This document shows positions 45,471 through 54,323 of a stretch of DNA of 64,000 bases, one piece after another (positions within the stretch are counted from its first letter, which is position 1; each line of letters starts with the position of its first letter). A program made the position numbers and the translations under genes. The notes under the pieces were generated by a model, which was not told the origin of the DNA, ran no database searches, and was given only the letters and a program-made list of their open reading frames with translations. The DNA is from Methyloversatilis universalis FAM5 (GTDB lineage: Bacteria > Pseudomonadota > Gammaproteobacteria > Burkholderiales > Rhodocyclaceae), in NCBI RefSeq assembly GCF_000214035.2, contig NZ_AFHG01000058.1, positions 1 through 64,000 of the forward strand, in the 5' to 3' direction.

Positions 45471-46189
45471 AGTGCGCAATCATGCAGCCGACCTACATGC
45501 CGTGGGCAGGCTACCTCAACCTGATGGCACAGGTGGACTGCTTCGTGTATCTCGACGATGCGCAGTTCGAGAGGTCGTCCTGGCATCACCGCAACCGGAT
45601 TCTGGCCAACGGTGCGCCGGGCTGGCTGACTGTTCCCGTACTCAGGGGCCACCTCGGCGCCAGCATCAACGAGGTGCGTGTTGATGACGCTGCGCCGTGG
45701 CGTCGCAAGCACCGGACGCTTCTGGCCAACACCTATGCCCGGGAGAAATATGCGCAAGAGATGCTCGAGGCGGTTGAGCCCTTGTCGAACACGTCTCTGG
45801 TGCATCTGGCCGATCTGAACATTGCCGTGCTGGAGGTGCTGCGGGGCAAGCTGGACATCGCCACGCCCACCGTGCGCAGCAGCGTGCTCGGAACAGGCGG
45901 CTCACGTACGAGGCGCCTGATCGACATCCTCGCGCAACTGGGCGCGACCGAATACGTCACCCCGCCAGGTGCTCTGGAGTACCTTCAGGAAGACCGCTTT
46001 CCTGAACTATCCCCGGCGCGACTGTGGGTGCACGATTTTCAGCCCGCTACCTACACGCAACGGAACACCGCAGCCTTTGTCAGCCATCTGTCGATACTGG
46101 ATGTGGTGGCGCATCTCGGCTGGGAAGGCGCAAGTCGCTACATCCGGCCATTAGAGGAAACCGCAAAGATATTCCAGGAGAACCCATGA
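45467..46189 (+). CDS. WbqC-like family protein
   Basis: A 240-residue protein with the WbqC family opening (IMQPTYMPWAGYLNLM, DCFVYLDDAQFERSSWHHRN) and RTRRLIDILAQLGATEY in the C-terminal half. WbqC-type proteins are frequent in O-antigen and nonulosonic acid clusters, but their reaction is not established to my knowledge. GTG start with GTGA overlap to pseH and an ATGA overlap into the methyltransferase: it is translated as part of the pathway block between pseH and pseI, which argues for a role in modifying the sugar. Confidence 0.85.
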   Translation: MKCAIMQPTYMPWAGYLNLMAQVDCFVYLDDAQFERSSWHHRNRILANGAPGWLTVPVLRGHLGASINEVRVDDAAPWRRKHRTLLANTYAREKYAQEMLEAVEPLSNTSLVHLADLNIAVLEVLRGKLDIATPTVRSSVLGTGGSRTRRLIDILAQLGATEYVTPPGALEYLQEDRFPELSPARLWVHDFQPATYTQRNTAAFVSHLSILDVVAHLGWEGASRYIRPLEETAKIFQENP

Positions 46190-47091
46190 CAAACGACGCT
46201 CGCTATCGGCTGGAACAACATCCTGACTTCGGCTTCTTTCAGGTGAAGCCGACGCCCTCGCAGGAGGAAATCACGCGCTTCTACGCTGAGGAGTTCTACA
46301 GCACGAAGTACAAGGCCTTCAACAACTCCGCTCTGGAGGTGCAGGAGGCTGATCGCGAGTTTCATGATGCCCACCGTGAAGACATCGCGCGCCGGATTGA
46401 ATCGCTGCTGGGGCGCCCGCTGGCGGGTGTCAGCATTCTGGATATCGGGTGCGGCTGGGGTCAGACCATGCGCTATCTGGCATCCCGTGGAGCCATCTGC
46501 TCGGGTTTCGATCCCGCGCCCGAGGCCGTGGCCTACGTTCAGTCCTGCGGGCTTGAGGGTGTTCAGGCAGGCATGGAACGCATGGACGTATTTGCCGGCC
46601 GACGTTTCGACGTGGTGATGCTCATGAATGTTCTGGAGCATCTGTCGGATCCGGTGACCGTCATCCAGGAGATCCAGCGGAACGTGCTGAAGGATGGTGG
46701 GCTCCTGATCGTGGAGGTGCCCAACGAATTCAACGCGTTCCAGGTGGCGGGTCAGGAGCTGCACGGTCTGTCGCAGTGGTGGGTTGCGCCGCCGGCCCAC
46801 CTGAACTATTTCAGCGCATCCACACTGAAGCGATTGCTGGACGCGTCCGGTTTCACCGTCTCGCACCTTGAGTCCAGTTTTCCGCTTGAGATGTTTCTTC
46901 TGATGGGCGACAAGTATGTGGGCGATCGTGAACTTGGGCGGCAATGCCATGAGCGGCGCATGGCGTTCGAGTTGAATCTGCGCAGGCTCGGCAGAACCGA
47001 TGTTCTGGAAACCTTTTACCAGGCGCTTGCCAGCGTCGATCTTGGCCGGCAGGTCATTGCCTACGCGTCAAAGGACGGAGGCCGGGCATGA
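46186..47091 (+). CDS. SAM-dependent methyltransferase (class I)
   Basis: A 301-residue protein with motif I ILDIGCGWGQTM (around residue 85), motif II/III region VVMLMNVLEHLSDP and post-motif DGGLLIVEVPNE. The first 60 residues resemble the N-terminus of small sugar or quinone methyltransferases. The ATG at 46186 overlaps the WbqC-like stop, and the stop overlaps the next gene as ATGA. Its position between pseH and pseI suggests O- or N-methylation of the sugar or its acyl group. Substrate is inferred only. Confidence 0.88.
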   Translation: MTNDARYRLEQHPDFGFFQVKPTPSQEEITRFYAEEFYSTKYKAFNNSALEVQEADREFHDAHREDIARRIESLLGRPLAGVSILDIGCGWGQTMRYLASRGAICSGFDPAPEAVAYVQSCGLEGVQAGMERMDVFAGRRFDVVMLMNVLEHLSDPVTVIQEIQRNVLKDGGLLIVEVPNEFNAFQVAGQELHGLSQWWVAPPAHLNYFSASTLKRLLDASGFTVSHLESSFPLEMFLLMGDKYVGDRELGRQCHERRMAFELNLRRLGRTDVLETFYQALASVDLGRQVIAYASKDGGRA

Positions 47092-48380
47092 AGTTCACCA
47101 ACATCGGCGGTGCGACGGCCATTCTCGAGCACCGCGGCAAGCGCATGCTGTTCGATCCTTGGCTCGACGACGGGATATTTCACGGGTCGTGGTTTCACTG
47201 GCCACCGGCAGCGGCCGAGATTCAGGATCTGGGCAGATTCGACTACGTATATATCTCGCACATCCATGAGGACCATTGTTCGGCAGGAACGATCCGGCAT
47301 ATCAACCGGGATGCCGAAATCATCATCATGGATCGCCAGCCCAATTTCGTCGCTCAGTTCCTGAAAGCGAACGATTTCAATTTCGACAAGGTGCACCTGG
47401 TTCCCCCGAGAAAGGGGATGCAACTGTCGGACGATCTTTTCGTGGACATGATCGAAGCGGATCCGGCCAATGAGATGGCCTATCTGGTTGACTCGTCCAT
47501 CGTGATCTGCTGGGACGGCCACGTCATCTTCAATGCCAACGACTGCCAGCCTCATGCCGCTGGCGTGGCCTATCTCAAGGAGCGCTATCCCCGGATCGAT
47601 CTCGCGCTGCTGCCGTATTCGGGGGGCTCCGGCTATCCCAGCTGTTACGTGAACCTCTCCGACGGGCAGAAGCAGGCTGAGAAGGACCGGATCCTGAAGC
47701 AACGGACCGCAGGTTTCGTAGAGAACACGCGGCAGATCGATCCACGCTACGTGTTGCCGTTTGCGGACCAGTACGTCGTGGGTGGATCACGTTCGCATCT
47801 GAACCGCTACGTCTCCCATGGTTCCTGCCCGGGCGTAGTCGCATCGCAGGTAGAGCAGGCAGGTCTGGGTGACCGTCTGCTTCTGCTCAACTCGGGCCAG
47901 ACCTTCGACCTCGAGTCCGCCGCGAAACACCCGCCAGAACCCTACCGGATGTTCTCCGAGGACGACCGGGACCGGTACATTGCGGATCACCTCGCGGATA
48001 AGCCCTATGACCATGAACGCGTGATGTTCGCACGTTCGGTGCCCGTCGAGCGGCTGATGCAGCATGCCCGGCAACGGCTATGGGATGTCCAGACTCGCCG
48101 GCAGACATTTCCGCAGTGGCGCCTGGTGCTTGACTGCACCGACAGCCGGCGCCGTTTCGTGATCGATCTGCAGGCCGAGGGCGTCCAGGAAACGGATTTC
48201 GAGGCGACCGTACCTGAGCCCTTCCTGCGCATGTCAGGTTCGGACACGCTGATGATCATGCTGCTCATGGGCCATGTCTCGTGGAACATTGCTGATGCGG
48301 CCCTGTTCCTCGATTACGAGCGACGGCCCAACACCTACGACCCGTCGATCTACGTGCTGCTGAACTTCCTGAGGCTTTGA
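47088..48380 (+). CDS. metallo-beta-lactamase-fold protein, CMAH-like without Rieske domain
   Basis: A 430-residue MBL-fold protein with the metal motif HIHEDH (residues 58-63) and a later ligand region NANDC (Asp152). Beyond the fold it shows GGSGYP (179-184), PFADQYV (224-230), a G-x-T-F-D-L segment and a C-terminal block with a Trp-rich helix, DYERRPNTYD and LNFLRL. From memory, vertebrate CMP-N-acetylneuraminate hydroxylase has the same blocks in the same order (GGASGFP, PFAGYFV, ATLDLG, LQRDPDIY), after an N-terminal Rieske domain that is absent here. It lies in the nonulosonic acid operon, 4 bases before pseI. Hydroxylation or hydrolysis of the sugar or CMP-sugar is inference. Confidence 0.75.
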   Translation: MKFTNIGGATAILEHRGKRMLFDPWLDDGIFHGSWFHWPPAAAEIQDLGRFDYVYISHIHEDHCSAGTIRHINRDAEIIIMDRQPNFVAQFLKANDFNFDKVHLVPPRKGMQLSDDLFVDMIEADPANEMAYLVDSSIVICWDGHVIFNANDCQPHAAGVAYLKERYPRIDLALLPYSGGSGYPSCYVNLSDGQKQAEKDRILKQRTAGFVENTRQIDPRYVLPFADQYVVGGSRSHLNRYVSHGSCPGVVASQVEQAGLGDRLLLLNSGQTFDLESAAKHPPEPYRMFSEDDRDRYIADHLADKPYDHERVMFARSVPVERLMQHARQRLWDVQTRRQTFPQWRLVLDCTDSRRRFVIDLQAEGVQETDFEATVPEPFLRMSGSDTLMIMLLMGHVSWNIADAALFLDYERRPNTYDPSIYVLLNFLRL

Positions 48381-48384
48381 CATC

Positions 48385-49443
48385 GTGACCCCTACCGGAT
48401 TCGAACTCAGTGGGCGCCGCATCGGGCGCGATGCGGCGCCCTTCGTGATCGCCGAAATGTCCGGCAATCACAACCAGTCGCTCGACCGCGCGCTAGCCAT
48501 CGTCGATGCCGCGGCAAAGTCGGGCGCGCACGCATTGAAAATCCAGACCTATACGCCGGACACCATGACGCTGGATCTGGAGGAACGCGAGTTCTACGTT
48601 TCTGATCCGAGCAATCTGTGGACGGGCACCTCGCTCTACCGGCTCTATGGTGAAGCCCATACGCCGTGGGACTGGCACGCACCGATCTTCGAGCGCGCGC
48701 GCGCGCGGGGCATGATCCCTTTCAGCACGCCGTTCGACGATACCGCGGTCGACTTTCTCGAATCGCTGGACGTGCCCTGCTACAAGATTGCCTCATTCGA
48801 GAATACCGATCTGCCGCTGATCCGCCGTGTGGCGGCGACCGGCAAGCCGCTCATCATTTCCACCGGCATGGCCACCCTGGCGGAACTGGATGAAACCGTG
48901 CGCGCCGCCCGCGGGGCGGGCTGCCGGCACCTAGTGCTGCTCAAGTGCACCAGCACCTATCCTGCTTCGCCGGCCAATACTCACATCCTCACCATCCCGC
49001 ACCTGCGCGAAATGTTCGGCTGCGAGGTCGGTCTGTCCGACCACACCATGGGGGTCGGCGTGTCGGTCGCCAGTATTGCGCTCGGCGCCAGCGTGATCGA
49101 AAAGCACTTCACGCTGGACCGCAGCGAGGGCGGAGTGGACTCCACCTTCTCGATGGAACCACATGAGATGGAGCAACTGGTGGTGGAGACCGAGCGCGCC
49201 TGGCAGGCGCTGGGCCAGGTGAGCTACGGGCCGACGGAGGCCGAGCGTAAGTCCCTGCAGTATCGGCGCTCTCTCTACATTACTGCGGACCTTATGCCAG
49301 GCGACGTATTGACGCCTCAGAATGTACGAGCAATCCGGCCCGGTTTGGGGCTTGCACCAGGGTTCTATGAAGTGGTGATGGGCAGAGCTGTTACCTCTGC
49401 TGTTGCGCGTGGCACGCCCTTGTCTTGGGATTTGCTGAAGTGA
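48385..49443 (+). CDS. pseI: pseudaminic acid synthase PseI
   Basis: A 352-residue NeuB-family enzyme: the TIM-barrel synthase domain (PFVIAEMSGNHNQSLDRAL, KIQTYTPDTMTL, FSTPFD, KIASFE, STGMATLAE) and a C-terminal SAF/antifreeze-like domain (about 290-350). It condenses the 6-deoxy-diacetamido-altrose with phosphoenolpyruvate. EMSGNHNQ and SLYRLYGEAHTPW favour the pseudaminic over the sialic or legionaminic branch, agreeing with pseB-H upstream. GTG start at 48385, 4 bases after the CMAH-like gene. Confidence 0.96.
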   Translation: MTPTGFELSGRRIGRDAAPFVIAEMSGNHNQSLDRALAIVDAAAKSGAHALKIQTYTPDTMTLDLEEREFYVSDPSNLWTGTSLYRLYGEAHTPWDWHAPIFERARARGMIPFSTPFDDTAVDFLESLDVPCYKIASFENTDLPLIRRVAATGKPLIISTGMATLAELDETVRAARGAGCRHLVLLKCTSTYPASPANTHILTIPHLREMFGCEVGLSDHTMGVGVSVASIALGASVIEKHFTLDRSEGGVDSTFSMEPHEMEQLVVETERAWQALGQVSYGPTEAERKSLQYRRSLYITADLMPGDVLTPQNVRAIRPGLGLAPGFYEVVMGRAVTSAVARGTPLSWDLLK

Positions 49444-49519
49444 GTCATCCGTATCTTCACCTCGGCGGCCACGCGAATGGCCTTTCTTTCACTGATTGAG
49501 TCATTTTGTTCCGTTATCA

Positions 49520-50551
49520 ATGGTCCATATCAACCCACTTGGCATGACGGATGACGAACTGGAGGCGGCCTGCATCCGCAGTCCTTTCGAAATTCGTCAC
49601 AGCTACAGCTGGACCGCTGAAGTCTACAGTTTTGGAAAATGCTTCAGGGAGGCTGCTCGATATCCAAAGATGTTTCCCCTTTATGTGTACTCTGATCACG
49701 GGGCAGCTCTTCATTCCAATCTTTTTCCCCATGAGTTGAATAACGGATGCAGTGTCCATTTTACGTGGCACCCTGATAAGGTCGAAAAGAATCCGGCTTC
49801 GAAAAAGAAGTTGATTCATATCGAACATCCGTGGATCTCTTATCGGCGCCTTAAAGGCTTTCGTCGTGCGGACTCGACCTCGGGCACCCTTGTTTTCTAC
49901 ACGCACACCGTTCCAGGCGTCAAACTTGAGGGCTGTGGTGGCGATGAGTATTTTGACCAGTTGCGTGCCTTGCCCCCGGAGTTTCATCCTGTCGTTCTCT
50001 GCCTGCATATGCACGACATAAAGTCAGGCTTGTACAAGACGCTGCGTCGACATGGCTTCCCGATTGTTACCGCGGGAAATACGAGTGCGGATAATTTTGT
50101 CGATAACTTTTACAAGCTTGTTTCAAGATTCTCCTATGCGTCTTCCCAGGAGTGGGGGTCGCAGTTGGCTTACTGTGTCGAGCTTGGGATTCCGTATTTT
50201 CTTCTCGGACGTGTGCCTCGTCTGATAAATCTGAGCCATACCGAGATGCCTCTCGGCATGGTGGATGAATATCAGGATGATAATCACAGGCGATATATGG
50301 AGACGGCGCGTCAGCTTTTTTCCTATCCCAGCGTCAGTCTGACTCGCGAAAAGACAGATTTCATTGAGAATATTCTGGGAATGCGATCCGGGGTGAAACC
50401 TGCAGATCTGGGCGGAATAATCTGGGGCGAATTTTTCAGAAACTGGAGGAAGTGGTATCTGGTGCCACAGGCGATACTGCTGACCGCAGCCCGCGTGGTG
50501 TTTTCGGGAACACTTGAAAAGATCTATAGATGGCGCATGCGCAACAATTGA
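49520..50551 (+). CDS. unknown protein, possible GT-B glycosyltransferase
   Basis: A 343-residue soluble protein I cannot place. Landmarks are YVYSDHGAALHSNLFPHELN, IEHPWISYRRLKGF, FYTHTVPG, VLCLHMHDIKSG and SYASSQEWGSQLAYC in the C-terminal half, followed by LGIPYFLLG. The HP pair and the SS-containing segment before an ELGIPYFL strand recall GT-B enzymes and, loosely, bacterial sialyltransferases, so a pseudaminyltransferase role is conceivable. The ATG at 49520 is chosen over a TTG at 49496. The gene is AT-rich (26 of 60 bases G or C at 49681-49740), unlike its neighbours, and overlaps the next gene by 22 bases. Confidence 0.6.
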   Translation: MVHINPLGMTDDELEAACIRSPFEIRHSYSWTAEVYSFGKCFREAARYPKMFPLYVYSDHGAALHSNLFPHELNNGCSVHFTWHPDKVEKNPASKKKLIHIEHPWISYRRLKGFRRADSTSGTLVFYTHTVPGVKLEGCGGDEYFDQLRALPPEFHPVVLCLHMHDIKSGLYKTLRRHGFPIVTAGNTSADNFVDNFYKLVSRFSYASSQEWGSQLAYCVELGIPYFLLGRVPRLINLSHTEMPLGMVDEYQDDNHRRYMETARQLFSYPSVSLTREKTDFIENILGMRSGVKPADLGGIIWGEFFRNWRKWYLVPQAILLTAARVVFSGTLEKIYRWRMRNN

Positions 50552-51282
50552 AATTCGTCTCTCTGGTTCGTGAGTTCTTCCTGCCATCGATGAGCGGCGT
50601 CAGAGTGCTCGAGATAGGGTCCTATGATGTAAATGGCTCGATCAGGAAGATATTCGATGGCAGTGAGTACCTGGGTGCGGATCTTTTTGAAGGCCCCGGC
50701 GTCGACGTGGTTTCGTCTGGACATCTGCTGAAAATGCCGGACGAAAGCTTCGATCTTTCGATATCCTCCGAATGTTTTGAACATAATCCATTCTGGATTG
50801 AAACTTTCAACAACATGTACCGGATGACCTCGGGCTCCGGTATGGTAGTTGTTACATGTGCATCCCGCGGACGGCTCGAGCACGGTACAACCCGGACCTC
50901 GCCTGAAAAGTCGCCCGGCAGTCAGAAAATTGGATGGGATTACTATCTGAATCTTGAACAATCTGATTTTCTGAAAAATATCGATCTGTCGGCCATGTTC
51001 AGCAAGTGGGTCTTCTTTTACATACCGGTGAGCCAGGATCTCTATTTTGTAGGCTGGAGAGGTGATGCGCCAGCACCGGATGTCCTGCGGGCTTTCTCCG
51101 CCCAGGTCGATGCAATAAGGAAGATGTCCAATTCGTCGGGCCCGCTGATGCATTTTCTCGCCGCTGTCGAGAGGTGGCTGCTCTTTCCGCTTACCTGTCT
51201 TGGGGATCGCACGTTCCAGAACTTCATGGTCCCGTATTCAAAGCTGCGCGGGCGCTTGTATCGCCTGGTGCTCGGGCGCTGA
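50530..51282 (+). CDS. SAM-dependent methyltransferase
   Basis: A 250-residue class I methyltransferase-like protein: VRVLEIGSYDVNGS (motif I), YLGADLFEGPGVDVV (motif II) and FDLSISSECFEHNPFW (motif III region), then GSGMVVVTCASRGR. It overlaps the preceding AT-rich gene by 22 bases and shares its low GC, so the two probably arrived together. In this cluster it may methylate a sugar or cap the growing chain. A 120-base gap with no clear signal follows. Confidence 0.82.
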   Translation: MAHAQQLKFVSLVREFFLPSMSGVRVLEIGSYDVNGSIRKIFDGSEYLGADLFEGPGVDVVSSGHLLKMPDESFDLSISSECFEHNPFWIETFNNMYRMTSGSGMVVVTCASRGRLEHGTTRTSPEKSPGSQKIGWDYYLNLEQSDFLKNIDLSAMFSKWVFFYIPVSQDLYFVGWRGDAPAPDVLRAFSAQVDAIRKMSNSSGPLMHFLAAVERWLLFPLTCLGDRTFQNFMVPYSKLRGRLYRLVLGR

Positions 51283-51402
51283 GGGCGGCCCGTCCGCTAC
51301 AGGGATCGCTCGGCTGATGTCGCACTTCAGCGCTGCATCCACATCATGCTCGGCTTGCCCAAATAGGCGACCCGCGGCGCTCTGCATGTTTCCGGTTCAA
51401 CG

Positions 51403-52452
51403 ATGTCCGACAGCACCTCTCCACTGATATCCGTCTGCATTCCGACCTACAACGGTCACCCGTACATCGAGACGCTGATCACCGAGCTGCTGCGCTCATC
51501 GCGCAGCGATTTCGAGATCGTGGTGTCGGACGACTGCTCGACCGACGAGACCTGGGATTTCGTCGTTCGGGTCAGCCAGACCGATCAGCGTCTCCGGTGC
51601 TTTCGCAACGAAAGCAACCTCGGCATGGACCGCAATTTCGCCGCCTGCGTGGCGCGTGCGCGCGGGCGCTTCGTGTGGCTGACCGGTCAGGACGACCGCC
51701 TGTTCCACGAGGGGCTGGATGCGATTGCGGCCATGATCCTGGCGCGTCCGGAACTCGATTTCCTGCACCTGAACTACACGCGGGTCGAAGAGGCCAAGAG
51801 TGACGGTGCGTCCATCCGGCCGGTCGCCGGCGATCAGCATCAGTTCGGCGTCGGGATAGACAGCTTTCTGGCCCGCACCGGCGGATGGCTGCCCACCTTT
51901 CTTCCGCTGTTCGTGATGAAGAGGGCGCTCTGGGAGGGCGTGGACATCAGTCACTATTTCGGCACGTATTTCTGTCAGGTGGGGGCCTTCGTCGAGTCCT
52001 CGCGCGCGATCCGCTGGTGCCACCTGGACGGCAACTACGTGGTCGGACTGACGCCGGTCAATGGCTGGCAGTTCAAGCCGCTGTCTTATGCCCGCATCGT
52101 TTTCGGAAACTACATCATGCTGGACCGTGTCGAGCGGCGTTGCGACTGGCTGGGGCCCGCGTTCATCCGGACGCAGTACCGGAAGATCTACGACCAGCTC
52201 GTATATGTGCTCATCATGCTGAGTGCCTGCCGGCTCAGGGTGGATGACCCTCTGCTGGAGGGCATGAAACAGGCGGCCAGCCGCGTGCCGTATGTGAGCC
52301 TGACGCTCAGACTGATGCTGCACATGCCGGCGCCGCTCGGGAAGCTTGCGGTCCTGCTGATCAAGGCGCGCCGTGTGCTCCGTCGATTCCGGTCGGGCAT
52401 GCAATCAAGGTTGAGCACGCGTTCCGCTGCCCAGGGTGCGGGGTCGAGCTGA
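51403..52452 (+). CDS. family 2 glycosyltransferase
   Basis: A 349-residue GT-A enzyme: SVCIPTYNGHPYIE at residue 9 onward, VVSDDCSTDETWD and the metal-binding TGQDDR. There are no clear membrane helices; the C-terminus is basic. It transfers a sugar from a nucleotide donor to the lipid-linked glycan. The donor is unknown. Its stop overlaps the start of the asparagine-synthase-like gene by one base (TGATG). GC content returns to normal from this gene on. Confidence 0.9.
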   Translation: MSDSTSPLISVCIPTYNGHPYIETLITELLRSSRSDFEIVVSDDCSTDETWDFVVRVSQTDQRLRCFRNESNLGMDRNFAACVARARGRFVWLTGQDDRLFHEGLDAIAAMILARPELDFLHLNYTRVEEAKSDGASIRPVAGDQHQFGVGIDSFLARTGGWLPTFLPLFVMKRALWEGVDISHYFGTYFCQVGAFVESSRAIRWCHLDGNYVVGLTPVNGWQFKPLSYARIVFGNYIMLDRVERRCDWLGPAFIRTQYRKIYDQLVYVLIMLSACRLRVDDPLLEGMKQAASRVPYVSLTLRLMLHMPAPLGKLAVLLIKARRVLRRFRSGMQSRLSTRSAAQGAGSS

Positions 52453-54323
52453 TGTGCGGCATTCTCGGGTGGGTCACCACGCAATCGACGGACGGGCGGG
52501 CGCGTTTCGCCAGGGCGCTGGACACCCTGCGGCATCGCGGCCCGGACGACGGCGACGTCTACGCCGCGGACGGCATCCTGCTCGGGCATCGCCGGCTGTC
52601 CATCATCGACCTGAGCAGCGCAGGGCGTCAGCCCATGGAGGATCCCGCGCTCGGCAACGTGATCACCTTCAATGGCGAGATCTACAACTACCTCGAGTTG
52701 CGTGCCGAGCTGGAGGCGCTCGGGCACGTGTTCCGGACGGCCACCGACACCGAGGTGCTCCTCCACGCTTTCCGGGCCTGGGGTCCGCAGGCGCTCAACC
52801 GGCTGAACGGGATGTGGGCGTTCGCGATCTGGCAGCCGGCGACCCGCACCCTGTTCATGGCGCGGGACCGCTTCGGCGTGAAGCCCTTCCATTACGCACT
52901 CACCCGTGAGGGGCTGGCCTTCGCGTCTGAACCGAAGGCCCTGCTGGAACTGTCGCCCGAGCTGCGGCGAGCCGACGATGCGACCGTCTTCCGGTTTCTG
53001 TCGGCAGGCGAACTGCACGCCGGTGAAGACACCTTCTATGAAGCGGTGAAGACGCTGCCCGCGGGCTGTTACGCCGAGTTCGGTCCGGATGCCGGCGCAC
53101 CGAAGATCCGCCGCTACTGGGATTACCCTGCGCCGGTGTCCGTCGTGCAGGATCCGGAGGAGGCTGCCCGCGAGTTTGCGTGCCTGCTGGACGATGCGGT
53201 CCGGCTGCGCACCCGCAGCGATGTCAAGGTGGGGCTCACGCTGTCCGGCGGCCTCGATTCCACCGCCATCCTTGCATCGGCACAGCGCCTGTCTCCGCAA
53301 GGCCTGCAGTGCTTCACTTCGGTCTATGGCGGGAACGAGCGAGGCGAGGCGCGATGGGCCGCCGCCGCCGCCCGTCCCTACGGAAGCGTACCGCTGGAGG
53401 TTGAAGCACCCAAGCAGTCCTGGCTGGACACGCTGCTGGATATCGCGTGGCACATGGACAGTCCGGGCTATTCTCCGGCGGTCTATCCGTTGTGGCACCT
53501 GATGAAGACCGCGCGCCAGCAGGGCGTTTATGTGCTGCTCGAGGGGCAGGGGGCGGATGAGGCGCTCGGCGGCTACCCGCAGTACGCAGCGCTTTCGGTG
53601 CTGCAGCATCTTCGCGGCATGCGCGGGTTTGCCGACTTCGGCGCGCTGGTCCGTACCGTCAGGACCTCCGCGCAGACCTTTTCGGCGCCCGTGCTGTTCA
53701 AGTGGCTGCTGCGCGAGCTCTTCCCGGTGCTGATCACGGCGAACCGCGGGCTGGCCGGCGCGGCGTCAGCGCTCGATCCGGCCTTCCGCGCATCCATGGA
53801 GGGCCGGGCCGCTGCAGCGCATCCGGCGGGCAGCCGGGCGGCGGGCCACGATCTGCTGACCGCACGGTTGCTCCAGGACCATTCGAGAAATATCCTTCCG
53901 GCGCTGCTGCAGTATGGTGACGCGGTCAGCATGGCGCATGGCGTCGAGTCCCGTCTGCCGTTCATGGATTACCGTCTGGTCGAGTGGCTGTTCGCCCGCG
54001 ATGCGACGTTCAAGATCGCGGATGGGCGTACAAAATGGCTGCTCAGACGCTACTTGCTGCAGGCGGGGCAGCCGGAAATTTCGGCCCGAAAAGACAAGCA
54101 AGGCTATCCCACGCCGGTGGAGCGGTGGATGGCGGAAGACAACGGGCGCTTCGTGCGCGATCTGCTGCTGGCGCCTGACGCCTGCATACGCAGATACTGC
54201 GACAGCGCGGCACTTGCACGCCTGATCGACCGGCACGCCTCGGGCCGCAAGGGCAGCGGCAATCACGTGTATCGACTGGTGAGTACCGAACTATGGATGC
54301 GCCGCTGCCTCTCCCAACCGTGA
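52452..54323 (+). CDS. asnB: asparagine synthase-type amidotransferase
   Basis: A 623-residue protein with an N-terminal class II glutaminase domain (catalytic Cys2 in MCGILGWV, RLSIIDLS, FNGEIYNY, DTEVLLHAF) and a C-terminal ATP-pyrophosphatase domain (SGGLDSTA near residue 265, EGQGADEALGGYPQY, GVESRLPFMDY). Free asparagine synthesis is possible, but AsnB-like proteins in polysaccharide clusters often amidate uronic acids or other carboxyl sugars. Here the neighbours are glycosyltransferases on both sides, so a glycan role is likely. It overlaps the next gene by 31 bases. Confidence 0.9.
   Translation: MCGILGWVTTQSTDGRARFARALDTLRHRGPDDGDVYAADGILLGHRRLSIIDLSSAGRQPMEDPALGNVITFNGEIYNYLELRAELEALGHVFRTATDTEVLLHAFRAWGPQALNRLNGMWAFAIWQPATRTLFMARDRFGVKPFHYALTREGLAFASEPKALLELSPELRRADDATVFRFLSAGELHAGEDTFYEAVKTLPAGCYAEFGPDAGAPKIRRYWDYPAPVSVVQDPEEAAREFACLLDDAVRLRTRSDVKVGLTLSGGLDSTAILASAQRLSPQGLQCFTSVYGGNERGEARWAAAAARPYGSVPLEVEAPKQSWLDTLLDIAWHMDSPGYSPAVYPLWHLMKTARQQGVYVLLEGQGADEALGGYPQYAALSVLQHLRGMRGFADFGALVRTVRTSAQTFSAPVLFKWLLRELFPVLITANRGLAGAASALDPAFRASMEGRAAAAHPAGSRAAGHDLLTARLLQDHSRNILPALLQYGDAVSMAHGVESRLPFMDYRLVEWLFARDATFKIADGRTKWLLRRYLLQAGQPEISARKDKQGYPTPVERWMAEDNGRFVRDLLLAPDACIRRYCDSAALARLIDRHASGRKGSGNHVYRLVSTELWMRRCLSQP

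Noticed and set aside
48385-49443. Sialic acid (NeuB) or legionaminic acid (LegI) synthase
   Set aside because: The linked genes are pseB, C, F, G and H, and no NeuC/LegG-type epimerase is present; pseudaminic acid is the consistent product.
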